Origin: Ambrosia x helenae
Taxonomy: Eukaryota > Streptophyta > Magnoliopsida > Asterales > Asteraceae
Length of the DNA: 64,000 bases
Reading direction: 5' to 3'
NCBI GenBank assembly: GCA_030844895.1
Contig: CM061228.1
Coordinates: forward strand, 135,575,068 to 135,639,067
The position numbers and the translations under genes are program-made. Within the stretch, counting starts at the first letter, position 1. The number at the start of each line of letters is the position of its first letter. This document shows, piece after piece, positions 11,720 to 23,080 of the stretch. Below the pieces are notes generated by a model, which saw only the letters and a program-made list of their open reading frames with translations, was not told where the DNA came from and did no database searches.

Positions 11720-12240
11720 GTTTATTGAATGGTATGCTTGTTTTGGATTTCATCAACCAACACGGTTTCTTATCGAGGGTCGTTGAATACTTCAAGTTGT
11801 GTCTTTCAATATTACGAGTCATTAAGATATTGTTAGGTGATAATCAACCGAGTCAACAGTCGCGGTCTAGTTATCGGTTGTCAGCAAAGTCATTAATCAA
11901 CCTTCTTTATCAATCATATTAAACCACAAATCATGCCTATGTGATTCCAATTGACCTGTTTGCAAACCCGGGTGAATTTGGCTAACCAGAATCCTGGAGA
12001 GATCACCCTTTTCTCATGTTTGTTTCTAAGTCAAGTTCAGTTTTTATTAGTTTAGCTACCCAATTAAATCCAAAGTTCAGTTTTAAATTAATTTTAGTTA
12101 TTTTTAGTTTAAATAATCAAACGAAACGTGTAATATTAACCACATGCTCCTCGTGGATTCGATACCCTACTTACTCTAGCTATCTAGTTTATTTAGGTTT
12201 TTGCATGACCCCAACGACAGGTCATCAGTTGCAACACTCA
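11720..12240 (+). repeat. probable degraded LTR fragment
   Basis: The stretch has the look of the 3' half of a gypsy LTR. TTTTAATTAATTTTAG-type runs, then CTCGTGGATTCGATACC and an end near GGTCATCA, recall the TTTGGTTCGATACCTGG zone of the intact LTR at 49473-51175. No partner LTR or primer site is visible here. Confidence 0.35.
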
Positions 12241-13459
12241 TAACTGTATTATTAGGGTATATTTTAATGTGATTACTTAGGTTAATTAATTAAAATTAAT
12301 AGAAGTTTGAGAACAGGTTTGAATCCTGAGAACAAGTTTCAATCCCGAGAACAAGTATAAACTCAAGAACTGCTATGAACACCGTAAAACAGTTTTAACT
12401 CGCGAACAAGTTTCAATGTCAAGAACAACTTAACCCCATGAACACTTAGACAAACCCGAAAACACTTCAGTTACAAGAATAGACCAATAACCCATTAACT
12501 CCTGTAAAATCAGAACCCATGAACAATTAGCCCGAGAACATTTCTTAAACTATGAACTGAACTTGAAATCAAGAACTAGTTGATTAAGCCAATCTGAAAA
12601 TAATCGGATATTAAGATCCTCTTCAATTATTGTGATTATCTTCAAATATCTTACAAAACAGATACCCTAATAACGCGATGAAGATCCTTTTTTTTATTTC
12701 CAGACGATCTGTGATCAAATATCACCAAAACAACCGTTTTCACTCGTTTTTAAAATTAAAGCAATAGTTTCTTCAAGAATGCGAACCCAATAACACCTAA
12801 ACAACTTGAAAACACTTAAAGAATATTTTGAAAATTTTTGAAATTCCAGCAACAACCCACGAACACAACAACAAACAGATGTCTTGAATCGTTGATATAT
12901 AACTGAGCCTTGAAAAGCTTAAATGGCTTTAATACCACTTGTCAGACACATTAATCTTAATGGTTAAGTATGATTGTCCCCTACTTGAGTCCATTTTTTT
13001 ACCGCCAAAAATTGTGCCCCAAAGTAAGACGTGACATATAAATAATATGGTGAGTCAAAACTAATATTTGTGTTGCACTTTTAGGCCTATTTTATCATGT
13101 TTTAGTGCCTATTTCATCACATTTTATGCATTTAAACCATACAATATTACATGATTTTAGAAAATAAATGTTTTAGTAGCATGGAGTCTATTTTGGTTTG
13201 TTTTTTTATTGATTTTGTACGTTCGGATCGATTACTAGACACGGCAATAAAGAATTGAAGGAGCTCAAGATACAAATTCATGATTTACGGTTGACGGAAA
13301 AGAGCTAAAGCAAGCATGGATCATCAAATTAATTCATAGATGTTGAGAACATTTTTTTGTGGGCTGGATTGAAGGCTTGCGTGGCTGCAATTAAAAAATT
13401 TGCTTTGGGTCGTTAGTTGTAATAACATAAATGGGCTTGGAAGCAACAATTTTTAGGGG
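12241..13459. other. intergenic, no gene seen
   Basis: Between 12300 and 12560 the words GAACAAGT / AACACTT / GAACA recur loosely in one orientation; otherwise AT-rich and noncoding. No element ends found. Confidence 0.4.
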
Positions 13460-13466
13460 ATGGAGA

Positions 13467-13991
13467 TAGAGGTCTACAAATCGGTTTTTTTTTGGCAAAC
13501 CGGTTCGCTACAGTACCGGTTTCTTTCCGAATCGGTTTTGGTTTGGAACCGGTTCGGTTTTAGACCGGTTTGGTGGGCCACAAAATCGGTTTTTTACCCG
13601 GTTTTGGTTTCGATTCCGGTTCGGTTTCGGGTTCTATTCCGGTTCACTTACGCGCTTTTTAAAATCGTATAAATTACATTAAATTTAACTTTTAATAACT
13701 TTTTAAGGTTTTTAAAGAAGAAAATTGGTTTCTTTTTTTAACAAAGTTTTATTTGTGTTTATGGCCAAAAATGTATTTTTCTTAAACCGGTTTCGGTTCG
13801 GTTTCGGGTTTTTAGCGGTTTTGGTTCGGTTCCGGTTTGTGTACCGGTTTCGGTTTCTTTTGACCGGTTTTATTGTTGGTTTTAGCCCGGTTTCGGTTCG
13901 GTTCGGTTTGAGATTTTTTTAGTACCGGTTTCATGTGGAACTGGTTTTGACCGGTTTCGGTTCCCAAACCGCTTTTTTTGTACACCTCTTT
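13467..13991. mobile_element. MITE with CCGGTTTCGG-rich interior
   Basis: Inverted ends AGAGGTCTACAAA / TTTGTACACCTCTTT enclose repeated CCGGTTTCGGTTCGG words. A 7-bp direct repeat ATGGAGA flanks the element (13460-13466, 13992-13998; 8 bp with one mismatch), fitting the hAT group. The interior resembles the design, but not the sequence, of the MITE at 1948-2266. Confidence 0.75.
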
Positions 13992-13998
13992 ATGGAGA

Positions 13999-14995
13999 CG
14001 CAATTCGAAGAGAGGACCGAGAAGCAACAAGGATTTTGGTTTCGTACGTTTTTCTTTATTTCTTGTTTCTTATTAGTTTTGGTTGATTTAGCCATCATGT
14101 AAGGCTAAACTGATTTAGTTTCAACGCTAGGATTTATTTTCTTTGATTTTGATTCACAAATTTATGTGGAACGATTAAGTTCGATCCATTCATTTAGTGG
14201 TTTGTTTGTGTAATTCTTGTTTTTAATACGGATTCAATAAGAAAAATATTAGATTGTTAATAAACCTGATCGAATTCTTTTTCCAGTAAAGTTCATCAAT
14301 ATTCAAAACCTCAATCAAATTTTATATTTTGATAAAAGGAACACATAATATTTAGTTTGTCTATGAACCAAAAAGTATTATAGAGTCACATGATCTAGTC
14401 CAACATACTGAACAACGTGTGTGTTTGATTATAATCAATTTTTTTATCATGCAACCCGCACGCTAAGATTCGAATGGCATGAACTTGGAGTAGCAGGTTG
14501 GCTCTAATCGATGAACTGCGCTTGATTAGACTTTAGATAGAGTGGATGTCTGAACGGCGTGATGTCTAGTATTGGTACAAACTATTAATCGAGGGGATCA
14601 TTGCACCGTATCCGTTAACGATCATAAGCTTAATCGAATAAAAATATTGCCTTGGTGTTAAATTTAGTTTTTATTACCTAAATTTCCTTACAATTTAATG
14701 ACCTCAGTTTTTAATTTAGTTTTCATTATTTTTTTTTTATCAAATCAATACCCCCTTTAAACAATTGTATGTACACTTTGAACATTTTTTTTGTATAATT
14801 GGTTAATTTGTATCACTGATGACACGAACATTACTTTCACTCATACCTGTAGTTTTATTATATATTTATTTGCGGGATTCGATTCCCCACAATATTATTG
14901 TGACTTTGTAAAATTGAAACGAAAAAGAAATGAAAATATATAAGTGAAGAAACAACGAGTATAACGGTGATTAGTACTAATCACCGTGGGGTTAA
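13999..14995. other. intergenic, no gene seen
   Basis: No coding potential and no repeat with definable ends. The region leads into an LTR-like segment. Confidence 0.4.
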
Positions 14996-14999
14996 TACA

Positions 15000-16872
15000 C
15001 GTGTTCACTCAGGTACGATCCTTTGCTCACACCGGTGGCAGAACCGGAACCATGGAAAGTAAGTGTGTTGTGAAAGTGAGAACATAAGAATATAAGTGGT
15101 TCGGTCGATAATGACCTATATCCACTGTGAAGAGATAATTTTTATTACTTTGGAGATTACAAAGTTATTACAAACTAGTGGGTTTACCCGCGCATTGCAG
15201 CGGGATCCACATATGGGTTGCAATACAACATTATGATACTTAGGTTTTTACCGCAAGTTACGTAAAAAGAATAGAAATGTGCACACTATGTTTCAACAAG
15301 TATTTGTAGAAAGAAAAGAAAATAAATGTGCACCGCCACTTACATCTGATTGCAGTTCACAACAAAAAACCATGTACTCATTATTGAACAAATCTTAATA
15401 AACCAAAGGTATGTTACTGTAACACACCAATATGAACATAAACATCACTCTTGTGTAAGTTGTTCGGTCATTGCATATCTACATAACCGTGTCATTGAAG
15501 ACACCTTGCTAAATGATAAAGTTCATTTACATGACAAAAACATATTGTATACACTATCATATGAAGGTCACTGTCCATTTAGAAATTAAAAGTTGTGATT
15601 TGTAAGTTTGTAGTAGACTTGCCCAACCTGACCCAGCAGCTAAAAAATTGCTTAATGTAGCCATTGAGCCAAACCATTCTGTCCACTTTGTCGCTGGGCC
15701 AACGCATATATATGAAAAGAGTTTATAATATAAGTATTATTATAGCAAAGTTTTAAAACTCATACAAGTGTAGCTGAGATAAGATTATTCATTGTACATA
15801 AATTATTATCTTTCATCGCCATTATATGAAATTTGTTCAAAAATATTGTTATCCCGTGTGTTTATTTAGTTTGGGTAAGTTCCATTTTCATATAAAAGTT
15901 GATTATCTTCTAGGGACATTTAGGGAAGAAAAGTGGTAAAATTTAAGAAATTGTAAAAAAACCCTTGGTATGCCATCTTAACTTTGGACAATTTGGACAT
16001 ATTTGTCCATGCCTCCTCCTTTATAATGCAGTATAGATATAGATATAAATATAGATATAGATATTATCTCTATGCTAGTTCTTGCATGTAAGTGCCGATC
16101 ATTGTAAAGGAGAAGACGTCTTCTATTTATAGGAGGAAATATGGGCTTGGTGGGACGACCCATAAAACTATGTAACTGATCTGGGCCCTCGCTTGGGCGC
16201 ATATGTCTTCGGCCTGGGAAAATGGCGGGAACCAGGTGACCATCCCTGCTGATGTGAGATAGTATGACTTGGTCTACACAAGATCCACGTGGCGTCTTCT
16301 GATTGGGCTCCGGCGGCGCTTTGTTCTGACACGGTATGGTTGACCTACCTGTCGGCGTCTGGCAACACGTAGGCATGCTTGTACATTACTCTGACCAGCA
16401 CTGGTCACAACAACATGGTGGAAGCATGGGAGCAGTCATGTCATTATCCTTGGCAGTGGTTGTTGGACCACCCCTGACACGTGTCGCCATCTGGTTGGCG
16501 CGAGACCTGTCCAGATCTGACCAAATCTTCTTCATTCTTGATCGTCCGTACCTCGTATTAAAAGCTGAGGCAGGTCGAAGATTCTACGAGTATGAGTACG
16601 TGTGAAGATTCTTCTAAAGTGGTTACGTTGCATGACTGGCGTCATCCCGTGCATGGGCTTGTTAGCATGTGCGGGATTGTCTCCGTGAAATATTGACTTG
16701 TGGCCTTTGTGTGGTTGCCATCATGCGCGGTCGAGCTCGCGCGCACTGGTGGCAAAGATTGCTGTTATAAGGGTTGGCTCCGCGTAATAATGTTTCGCGG
16801 GCTCTTGATGATATTCGTTTTATGGGATAGGGCTACCTATCCGAGCTGGAATTAGGTACCCTGTCCCTTCAA
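15000..16872 (+). repeat. probable solo LTR, split by a Helitron
   Basis: The segment shares an ordered set of words with 28922-29803. These are AAGTGGTTCGGTCG..TAATGACCTA..GTCCACTG, GAGATTACAAA, TATTTATAGG, AATGGCGGGAA, CACGTGGCG, and an end CCCT(G/A)TCCCTTCA. Both are unusually GC-rich for this window and lack coding sequence. I read them as two solo LTRs or fragments of one retrotransposon family; exact ends and target duplications were not found. The Helitron at 15175-16061 interrupts this copy only. Confidence 0.5.
15175..16061 (-). mobile_element. non-autonomous Helitron G
   Basis: On minus, the 3' end shows the hairpin CCCGC-(8 nt)-GCGGG, eight bases, then CTAG|T (CTAG at 15175-15178 on plus). 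The minus 5' end is A|TCTATATCTATATTTATATC near 16061. Compared with the related LTR at 28922-29803, which lacks it, the insertion site is filled precisely between GAGATTACAAA.. and the TATT.. continuation. No coding sequence recognised. Confidence 0.85.
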
Positions 16873-17407
16873 TAAGTTTTTTTTCTCTAAATTAACGTGC
16901 CAACCCTTTTTTAATACAGGTTAATCCGAACCTATCAATATTTTAAACCAGTGTTGTTAAACCTGGAACGGTCCAGGTCAGTGGGTAGGACCGATCAAGC
17001 ATCGACCCGACATCAAACCGGAGAACCGGCTGGTCGGACCGAATTTCGAGAGGGGTTGAACAGTTCTTTTATTTTTCTGGGTTTTGGTGGGCTTTTTGGG
17101 CGGTTCGTCGAACCGGTTAGACCGGTCAAACTGATGAACCGGTGGAGGCTCCAGTTTAACGTCCGGTCCGATTATGAAAAGATTGTTTTAAACGTGTTGT
17201 GATTTAGTTGACCAAAACCTGTTTTTCCTTGTAACAGGGACTGGTCGTGTGGCGTAAAGAATTCCTTCCCCTGCTATTACCACCTGAGTTCTTCAAGTGA
17301 TCGTCTTCACTGTTATCACAATTCACCAGAACCCTAATTATTATTATTATTAGTAGTAGCGTTTCCAAATGATGATCTCATATGAATTCTAAACAAACCT
17401 ACCCATC
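16873..17407. other. upstream region of the PPR gene
   Basis: 16960-17200 is rich in ACCGGTT/GGTCCG words and looks like a MITE remnant, but I could not define its ends. The last 200 bases before the PPR start include TTATTATTATTATTAG and carry no obvious TATA box. Promoter assignment is by position only. Confidence 0.35.
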
Positions 17408-19551
17408 ATGCTAAACCCTTTCACAAAACAAACACTCAGACCAACACTCGTTCGCCCCTTCACTTCACGCTCCTCACCAAACCCTAACCACGAACACCAC
17501 GAAAACGATGGAGACGAAACCAGGCATCCATTGGTCAAGGAAGTTTGCAGGCTACTCCAATCCAGGTCTAACTGGAACCCAACCCTCGAACACCAATTAC
17601 GCCAATTAATCCGAACCCTAAACCCTTCCCAATTCTGCACCGTCTTATTAACCCAACCCGATGCCCGAACCGCCCTGCACTTATTCTACTGGTCCGATCG
17701 GCTCTATCGGTATAAACACCATCCTATTGTATACAACACAATGCTGCAAATCCTTAGTAAAACCAGTTTATACCAAGGCCTTGAGCGTATTATTCGGTTA
17801 ATGACACGTAGACAAATTACACTATGTTCAGAAGCTTATGGTTATTTAATGATATCGTATAGTCGAGCTGGCCTTTGGCGAAAGGCGCTGCGAGTGTTCT
17901 CCATGATGGAGAGGCCTAATTTGTTTGTGTGTAATGTTGCATTGGATGTTATGATTAAAGCTTTTAAATTAGATTTGGCTGTGAATATGTTGGATAGGAT
18001 GGAGTTGGTTGGTGTTGTACCGGATGTTGTGACGTATAATTGTTTGATTAAAGGGTATTGTGATGTGGGTCGGGTAGGGGACGCGTTTGGTTTGATGGAC
18101 ACGATGCGGGTGAAAGGTTGTGGGCCTAATAGGATTAGTTATCATATTTTGATGGGGTTTTATTGTAAGGAGAATAAGGTTGAAGACGTTAGGCGTTTGA
18201 TGGATAGGATGGAGAATGAGAGTGAGTTGGTTTTGGGTCGGGTTACGTATAGTATGGTTATTCATATGCTTGCTAAGTATGGTCATGGAGATGAGGCGAT
18301 TGGTTTTGTTAAAGAAGCGGAAGAAAGAGGTCTTTCGGTTGATAAGGTTGAGTATAGTGCGATTATACATTGTTTTTGCGAAAAGGGTGATTTGGATAAG
18401 GCTAAAGAGCTTGTTAGTGAGATGTGTGCCAAGGGTTGTATGCCTGATGTGGTTACGTATACGGATGTTATTAACGGTCTTTGTAGTGTTGGGAAAGTAG
18501 ACGAAGGTAAAGAGTTGCTCCGACGAATGAGGAAGCTTGGTTGCAAGCCGAATACTGTTTCGTATACGGCGTTGTTGAATGGGTTGTGTGTTAATGGTAG
18601 ATCGTTAGAAGCTAAGGAGATGTTGGACATGAGTGAGGAAGAATGGTGGGAACCGAATTCAATAACGTATAGTGCTTTGATGCATGGTCTTAGAAGGGAA
18701 GGGAAGCTAACGGAGGCCCGCGAGATTATTAGTGAAATGATTGGAAAAGGTTTTTCACCGACGCCAGCTGAAATTAATCTTTTGATACAATCTTTATGTC
18801 AAGAAGGAAGAACGGATGATGCCAAGAGGTTAATGGAGGAATGTCTTAACAATGGATGTGATGTTAATGTGGTTAATTTTACGAGTGTCATACACGGTTT
18901 TTGCAAAAAGGAAGACTTGGACTCTGCCTTTTCGGTTCTTGATGACATGTACTTAAATAACATAAAACCTGATGTGGTGACATACACTGCAATAATCGAC
19001 ACCTTAGGGAAAAAGGGTGACATAGAAAAAGCGATTGAAATGATTGAAAAAATGCTTCACAAGAGTTTAATCCCGAGTCCTGTTACATACAGGGTTGTCA
19101 TAAACCGATTCTGTCAACATAATAGAGTAAACGAGCTTTTGCCTTTGCTAGAAAAAATGATTTCAAGGAAGCCGTGCAATAATGCTTACAATCAAGTAAT
19201 TGAAAAGCTTTGTCGTTTGGGGAATGTTAACGAGGCTTATAAACTTTTGGGTAAAGTTCTTAGGACAGCTTCAAGAACCGATGCAATTAGTTGTCATATG
19301 CTTATTGATAGTTATTTAAGGAAGGGGATCCGTTATCTTCGTATAAAGTGGCTAATCGAATGTTTTGTCGGAATCTTGTTCCTGACCTGAAATTATGTGA
19401 GAATGTCTGTAAAAGTTTGGTTGCTCATGGATTATCACATGAGGCAGATGAACTTATGCTAAGATTTGTTGAAAGAGGTAAGATCTCTCCGAAGAATACA
19501 AAAGAAACGCAGAGATTTTCCACTCATGATGAAAGCCTGCGACCATGCTAA
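17408..19551 (+). CDS. P-type pentatricopeptide repeat (PPR) protein, one-base frameshift near the 3' end
   Basis: PPR proteins bind organelle RNA in a sequence-specific way and guide its processing, stability or translation. Translation from ATG 17408 opens with a basic, Ser/Thr-rich, acid-poor segment (MLNPFTKQTLRPTL) typical of an organelle transit peptide. From about residue 140 onward come back-to-back ~35-residue repeats with the P-type signature (PDVVTYN.LI.GYC..G), around fifteen of them. No E, DYW or SMR domain is seen, so editing is not indicated. The frame stops at 19390 after about 660 residues. A second frame (19348-19551) continues the same kind of sequence for about 68 codons. 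The two join if the G run at 19324-19327 had five Gs instead of four. The gene is otherwise clean and intronless, as most plant PPR genes are. It is either recently disabled or carries a homopolymer sequence error. I do not assign an orthologue. Confidence 0.9.
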
Positions 19552-21117
19552 CAAGGTATTTCTGTCTGATTTATAGCGTTGAATTTTTGACCCGTAAAGT
19601 TGAATCCCTTAAAATGCAAATATTTTGAACTTTTGGCCCTCACATTAATGTATGTCGATTATATCTTCGTTAAATGGAGATTTGATTTGCAAGTGAGCAT
19701 GAACGTTGTGTAAATTAGGAGGCTTTTAACGAATGCCCTGACGCCCTGTTATAGACTACCCTAAGTTATGATCATTCCCCGACTGTGTGTAAAATTTAAG
19801 ACTATTACTAAGTTTAGTAAGTGTTAGTTTTCCAACTGCATTCAGGATATCAAGGTGTTTTAACTAACTGATGATGGAAAAACTGTTGCAGGCTATGGAT
19901 ATGCTGGTTTCGCGGGTATTATTTGCATTCATTTTTTTATTTCTGCTGGTCTTTTTGAATACCATACAGATATTAATCTACCATCTAATGGGGAAGGTAA
20001 CTTTCCAATAAGTTAAGGTACTAGCTTATTTGTCACAAATAACTGCACGTCTCTTTTTTCGGAGATGTTTCAAACCAAAATTTCTTAATTTTCTCTTAGT
20101 TATCGTTGCAAGTATGCCATTAGATTGATTTTGCCAATAATAGACTAAGCGTTTGATGGGCATTTTAGATTGTTTTTCAGTAGTTGAAGATTTAACTAAA
20201 TTGTGTTGTGGGGCATTGCATCTATTATGCAGACTATATATAATGTAATGGTGAATAATTTACTGAAATGGTGGCAGTATTTCTTATTCCGCCATCAGGG
20301 TTCTTTACTTATTTTACTGTAATTGGAACAACACTGGGTACTCTTACTTTACATTACTGTTCAGGACAAAATTCAACTCAAAAGCACTCGCGCATTTATG
20401 TTCTTTTAGGTTCTTGGACCAACATGCACTCCAAGAGTAATACTAGCAAATAGCATATGCTAAATTGCATAACCACCATTAACATAAAACTGTAAACAGC
20501 AAATGAATATGAAAAGTTTTAAGATAATGTCCCAAACCATGAACCTTGGTTTTAAAAAGCGAAAAGCGCACAAAAGCGAAAATGTCTAAAATTGAGGCGC
20601 CAAGCGCAAAAGCGCACCGCTTTCGTACCCGAGACGCAAATAATTATATAACTTTTTATATATTTTCTATATAGGTTTCTAACATCATTTACCCAAAAAA
20701 TTGAGACAAGTACGCTTTATACATGTTTTAATATGGAATTGCATACATGTACAACCTGAAAAGCATGTCGTACAACAAGCTAATGCACTATAATACGACA
20801 AATATAAATGATGCGTGCCTCAGGGTCATTTTTTGCCAAGAAATTGCGCCCCTCATGATTGCATGTAAACCGCTTATCTGCTTTTCGAATTCGATTTTGA
20901 TCTTCCCTAATTTATCTTTTGACCAACACCCATATATAAGCGGGTGGCTTGTTACGAGGACTATTTCGACAGAGATGTGAGGTCAGTTTACATAGCTTTG
21001 TAAGTTAAGATTTTTTTTTTTTTTTTTTTTTACCATCTGTACTTGGACAGTTGGACTTAATAACAAACAATAACTGATGGTAGGCTTGATGGCAAGTTCT
21101 TGTTTCTAGTAAGCTAG
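19552..21117. other. 3' flank of the PPR gene, no gene seen
   Basis: Transcript 3' end or introns may lie here, but no splice chain can be supported. 20545-20640 is rich in AAAGCG/GCGCC words (MITE-like debris). A T run lies near 21009-21031. Confidence 0.4.
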
Positions 21118-21252
21118 GAGAGCAGGCAGTTTCGTGGGCTGCTGGAACGTTGGAAAACTAATCGCAATGGTTTACCGACTTCACCTTCCTCTGTAACTGT
21201 CTATAACTGGGTATTGGAAGCTGCCGCCAAACACGAATTTATTTCAGCCTGA
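21118..21252 (+). other. orphan terminal-exon-like reading frame
   Basis: After AAGCTAG (a usable acceptor) about 44 codons read without interruption to TGA at 21250. The composition is strikingly protein-like (LLERWKTNRNGLPTSP, then VTVYNWVLEAAAKHEF). Stops lie just upstream and the next 250 bases look like a 3' UTR. It could be the last exon of a broken or unfound gene, or of a spliced PPR isoform. I do not recognise the family. Chance is possible at this length. Confidence 0.35.
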
Positions 21253-22950
21253 TAGTGAAGAACCAACAACTTCTGTCAGTCAAGATCTCTCTGAAGCATA
21301 GAAGCACATCCGACTCTATCGTGGTTGGTTTCTAAAGTTTGTTGTGGTTGGACGCCAATGTAATGCTACTACATATGTACTGCACACCATTGATAGTCGT
21401 GTGCTAATTGCTGCTTCTATTATATTAGAAGTTCTTTAATCATTTCTCAATATTGTATTGAAATACCTGACTAGCGGACGAGTATAGATCATGTTCGTGT
21501 TTCACGAACCGTACCACCTATGTTTTCCCCATTCTAGCATGCATGAGTCTGAATTAACCTGTTCCTTTGAAGCAATAACACACAATCTCACCTTTCATTA
21601 GTTCAGCAATTACTAATTTCTATCACGGTTGTATCTGTTGGTTCAAGCCCACAAAACACACAGAATAACACACTTGAAAACTCACGTAATGTAGACTTGG
21701 TGTTTACTGTTTACTGCTTGAACTATTTTTATTGAACTTTACTAAAACATATTTATGAATTACAAGCCCACCACTTTTGACTCATTAAACCTTGCTAAAA
21801 CATGTGAAATAAAACAAATAAATAGTGAATTACAATATGCTAAACCTGTGAATGACCAGTATGCTGGACCCGTGACCCGCAAACAAACCGATTAACCCAA
21901 CAGTAACCCCTTAATTGGTTTGTTCACACCCTTCACTCAAAACAGCGTTTAGTCACCTATTTCTCGAACCATCTCGACCCATCCCGAACACCCGACCTTC
22001 ACCTCGGTCATGTCCAAAGTTTTCCCTCAACTTGACTTATCCCGGACACCCGACCTCCGCCTCAGCCCCGTCCAAAGCCGTATAACACCACAACTACCGA
22101 CTGTTGTTTTTCACCGCACGGAATCCGTTTTGCGCACAACACTTCCGTGAGAGCCTTCTTCTACCGATCAAGAAAACAAAACCACCCGTTTTTACCATTT
22201 TTTATCACCTGCTAAACGAACTAAATCACAGCCACCCGCTTAAATTTTTTTTGCCAGTATTTCTAGCAACCTGGTTAACCTCTCCTTTTAATGAAACCCA
22301 CAACTTTCTGGCGGATTTTTAATACCATAACACAGCCACGAGACACCCCAGTGTTCATCTGTCACCTCCATCCTCATAAATACACCATCATCATCTACCG
22401 TCGCTGCCAAACCCTAACCTGTGTCAACTCCGTTGCTCCTCATATAACCGACAATAACCACCATCATCTATAGCCGTCATCGCTACCCTACTGTCAGAAA
22501 TAGGTATGAGATACGGATGGTGGTGGTGATTGTGATGGTGGTGGTGATTGTGACGGTGGCGAAGGATCGTGGTGGTGGTATGTGGTGGGTTGGTTATAGT
22601 GTTTTAGAGGGGGTGGGGAGGTGGGTTTTATAAATTTTCTATTTTCAAAATCAGATTTTTATAAAAAAAATAATGCATAATCTATATGTATACGTTTATA
22701 TCTTATATTAAGACAAAATTGCCACGTAAGCATGCCACATAGGAAGTTTTTGACACCTAAGCATGCCACATCAGCATCATACTAACGTAGTTAGAACTCA
22801 CTTAGTTTGAGTTCGTTAGTAACTCATACGTCAAAAGGTGGGATTACTAGAAGATATTTCATTAGTTGGGACCGACAACGGCCAATAGTTTGAATTATTT
22901 AAATCTATTACTCCTTTGAAATTTTATAAACATCAGTTATAAAAGAATGT
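21253..22950. other. intergenic, no gene seen
   Basis: Contains CCACCA/GGTGGT-rich low-complexity sequence around 22330-22620 and AT-rich stretches. No convincing coding region. The short frame at 22104 has no family features. Confidence 0.45.
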
Positions 22951-23080
22951 AGAAAATGCTTAAAGTAATTAAGATAATATGATTAAAAAAATGTACATTC
23001 CTCTGTTAGTGTTTAGAAAATGCTTAAAAGTAATTAAGATAATATGATTAAAAAAAATGTACATTCTTTTATTAGTGTTT
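22951..23080 (+). repeat. two tandem copies of a ~65-bp unit
   Basis: The unit starts AGAAAATGCTTAAA, contains GTAATTAAGATAATATG and ends TTAGTGTTT. It occurs at 22951-23014 and 23015-23080 with a few differences. Confidence 0.85.

Noticed and set aside
17969..18630. Minus-strand frames of 115-133 codons within the PPR gene.
   Set aside because: Antisense shadows of the periodic PPR coding sequence; no independent features.
22104..22473. Short frames at 22104 and 22291 as small genes.
   Set aside because: Low-complexity CCACCA/AT-rich surroundings, no domain and no splice context.
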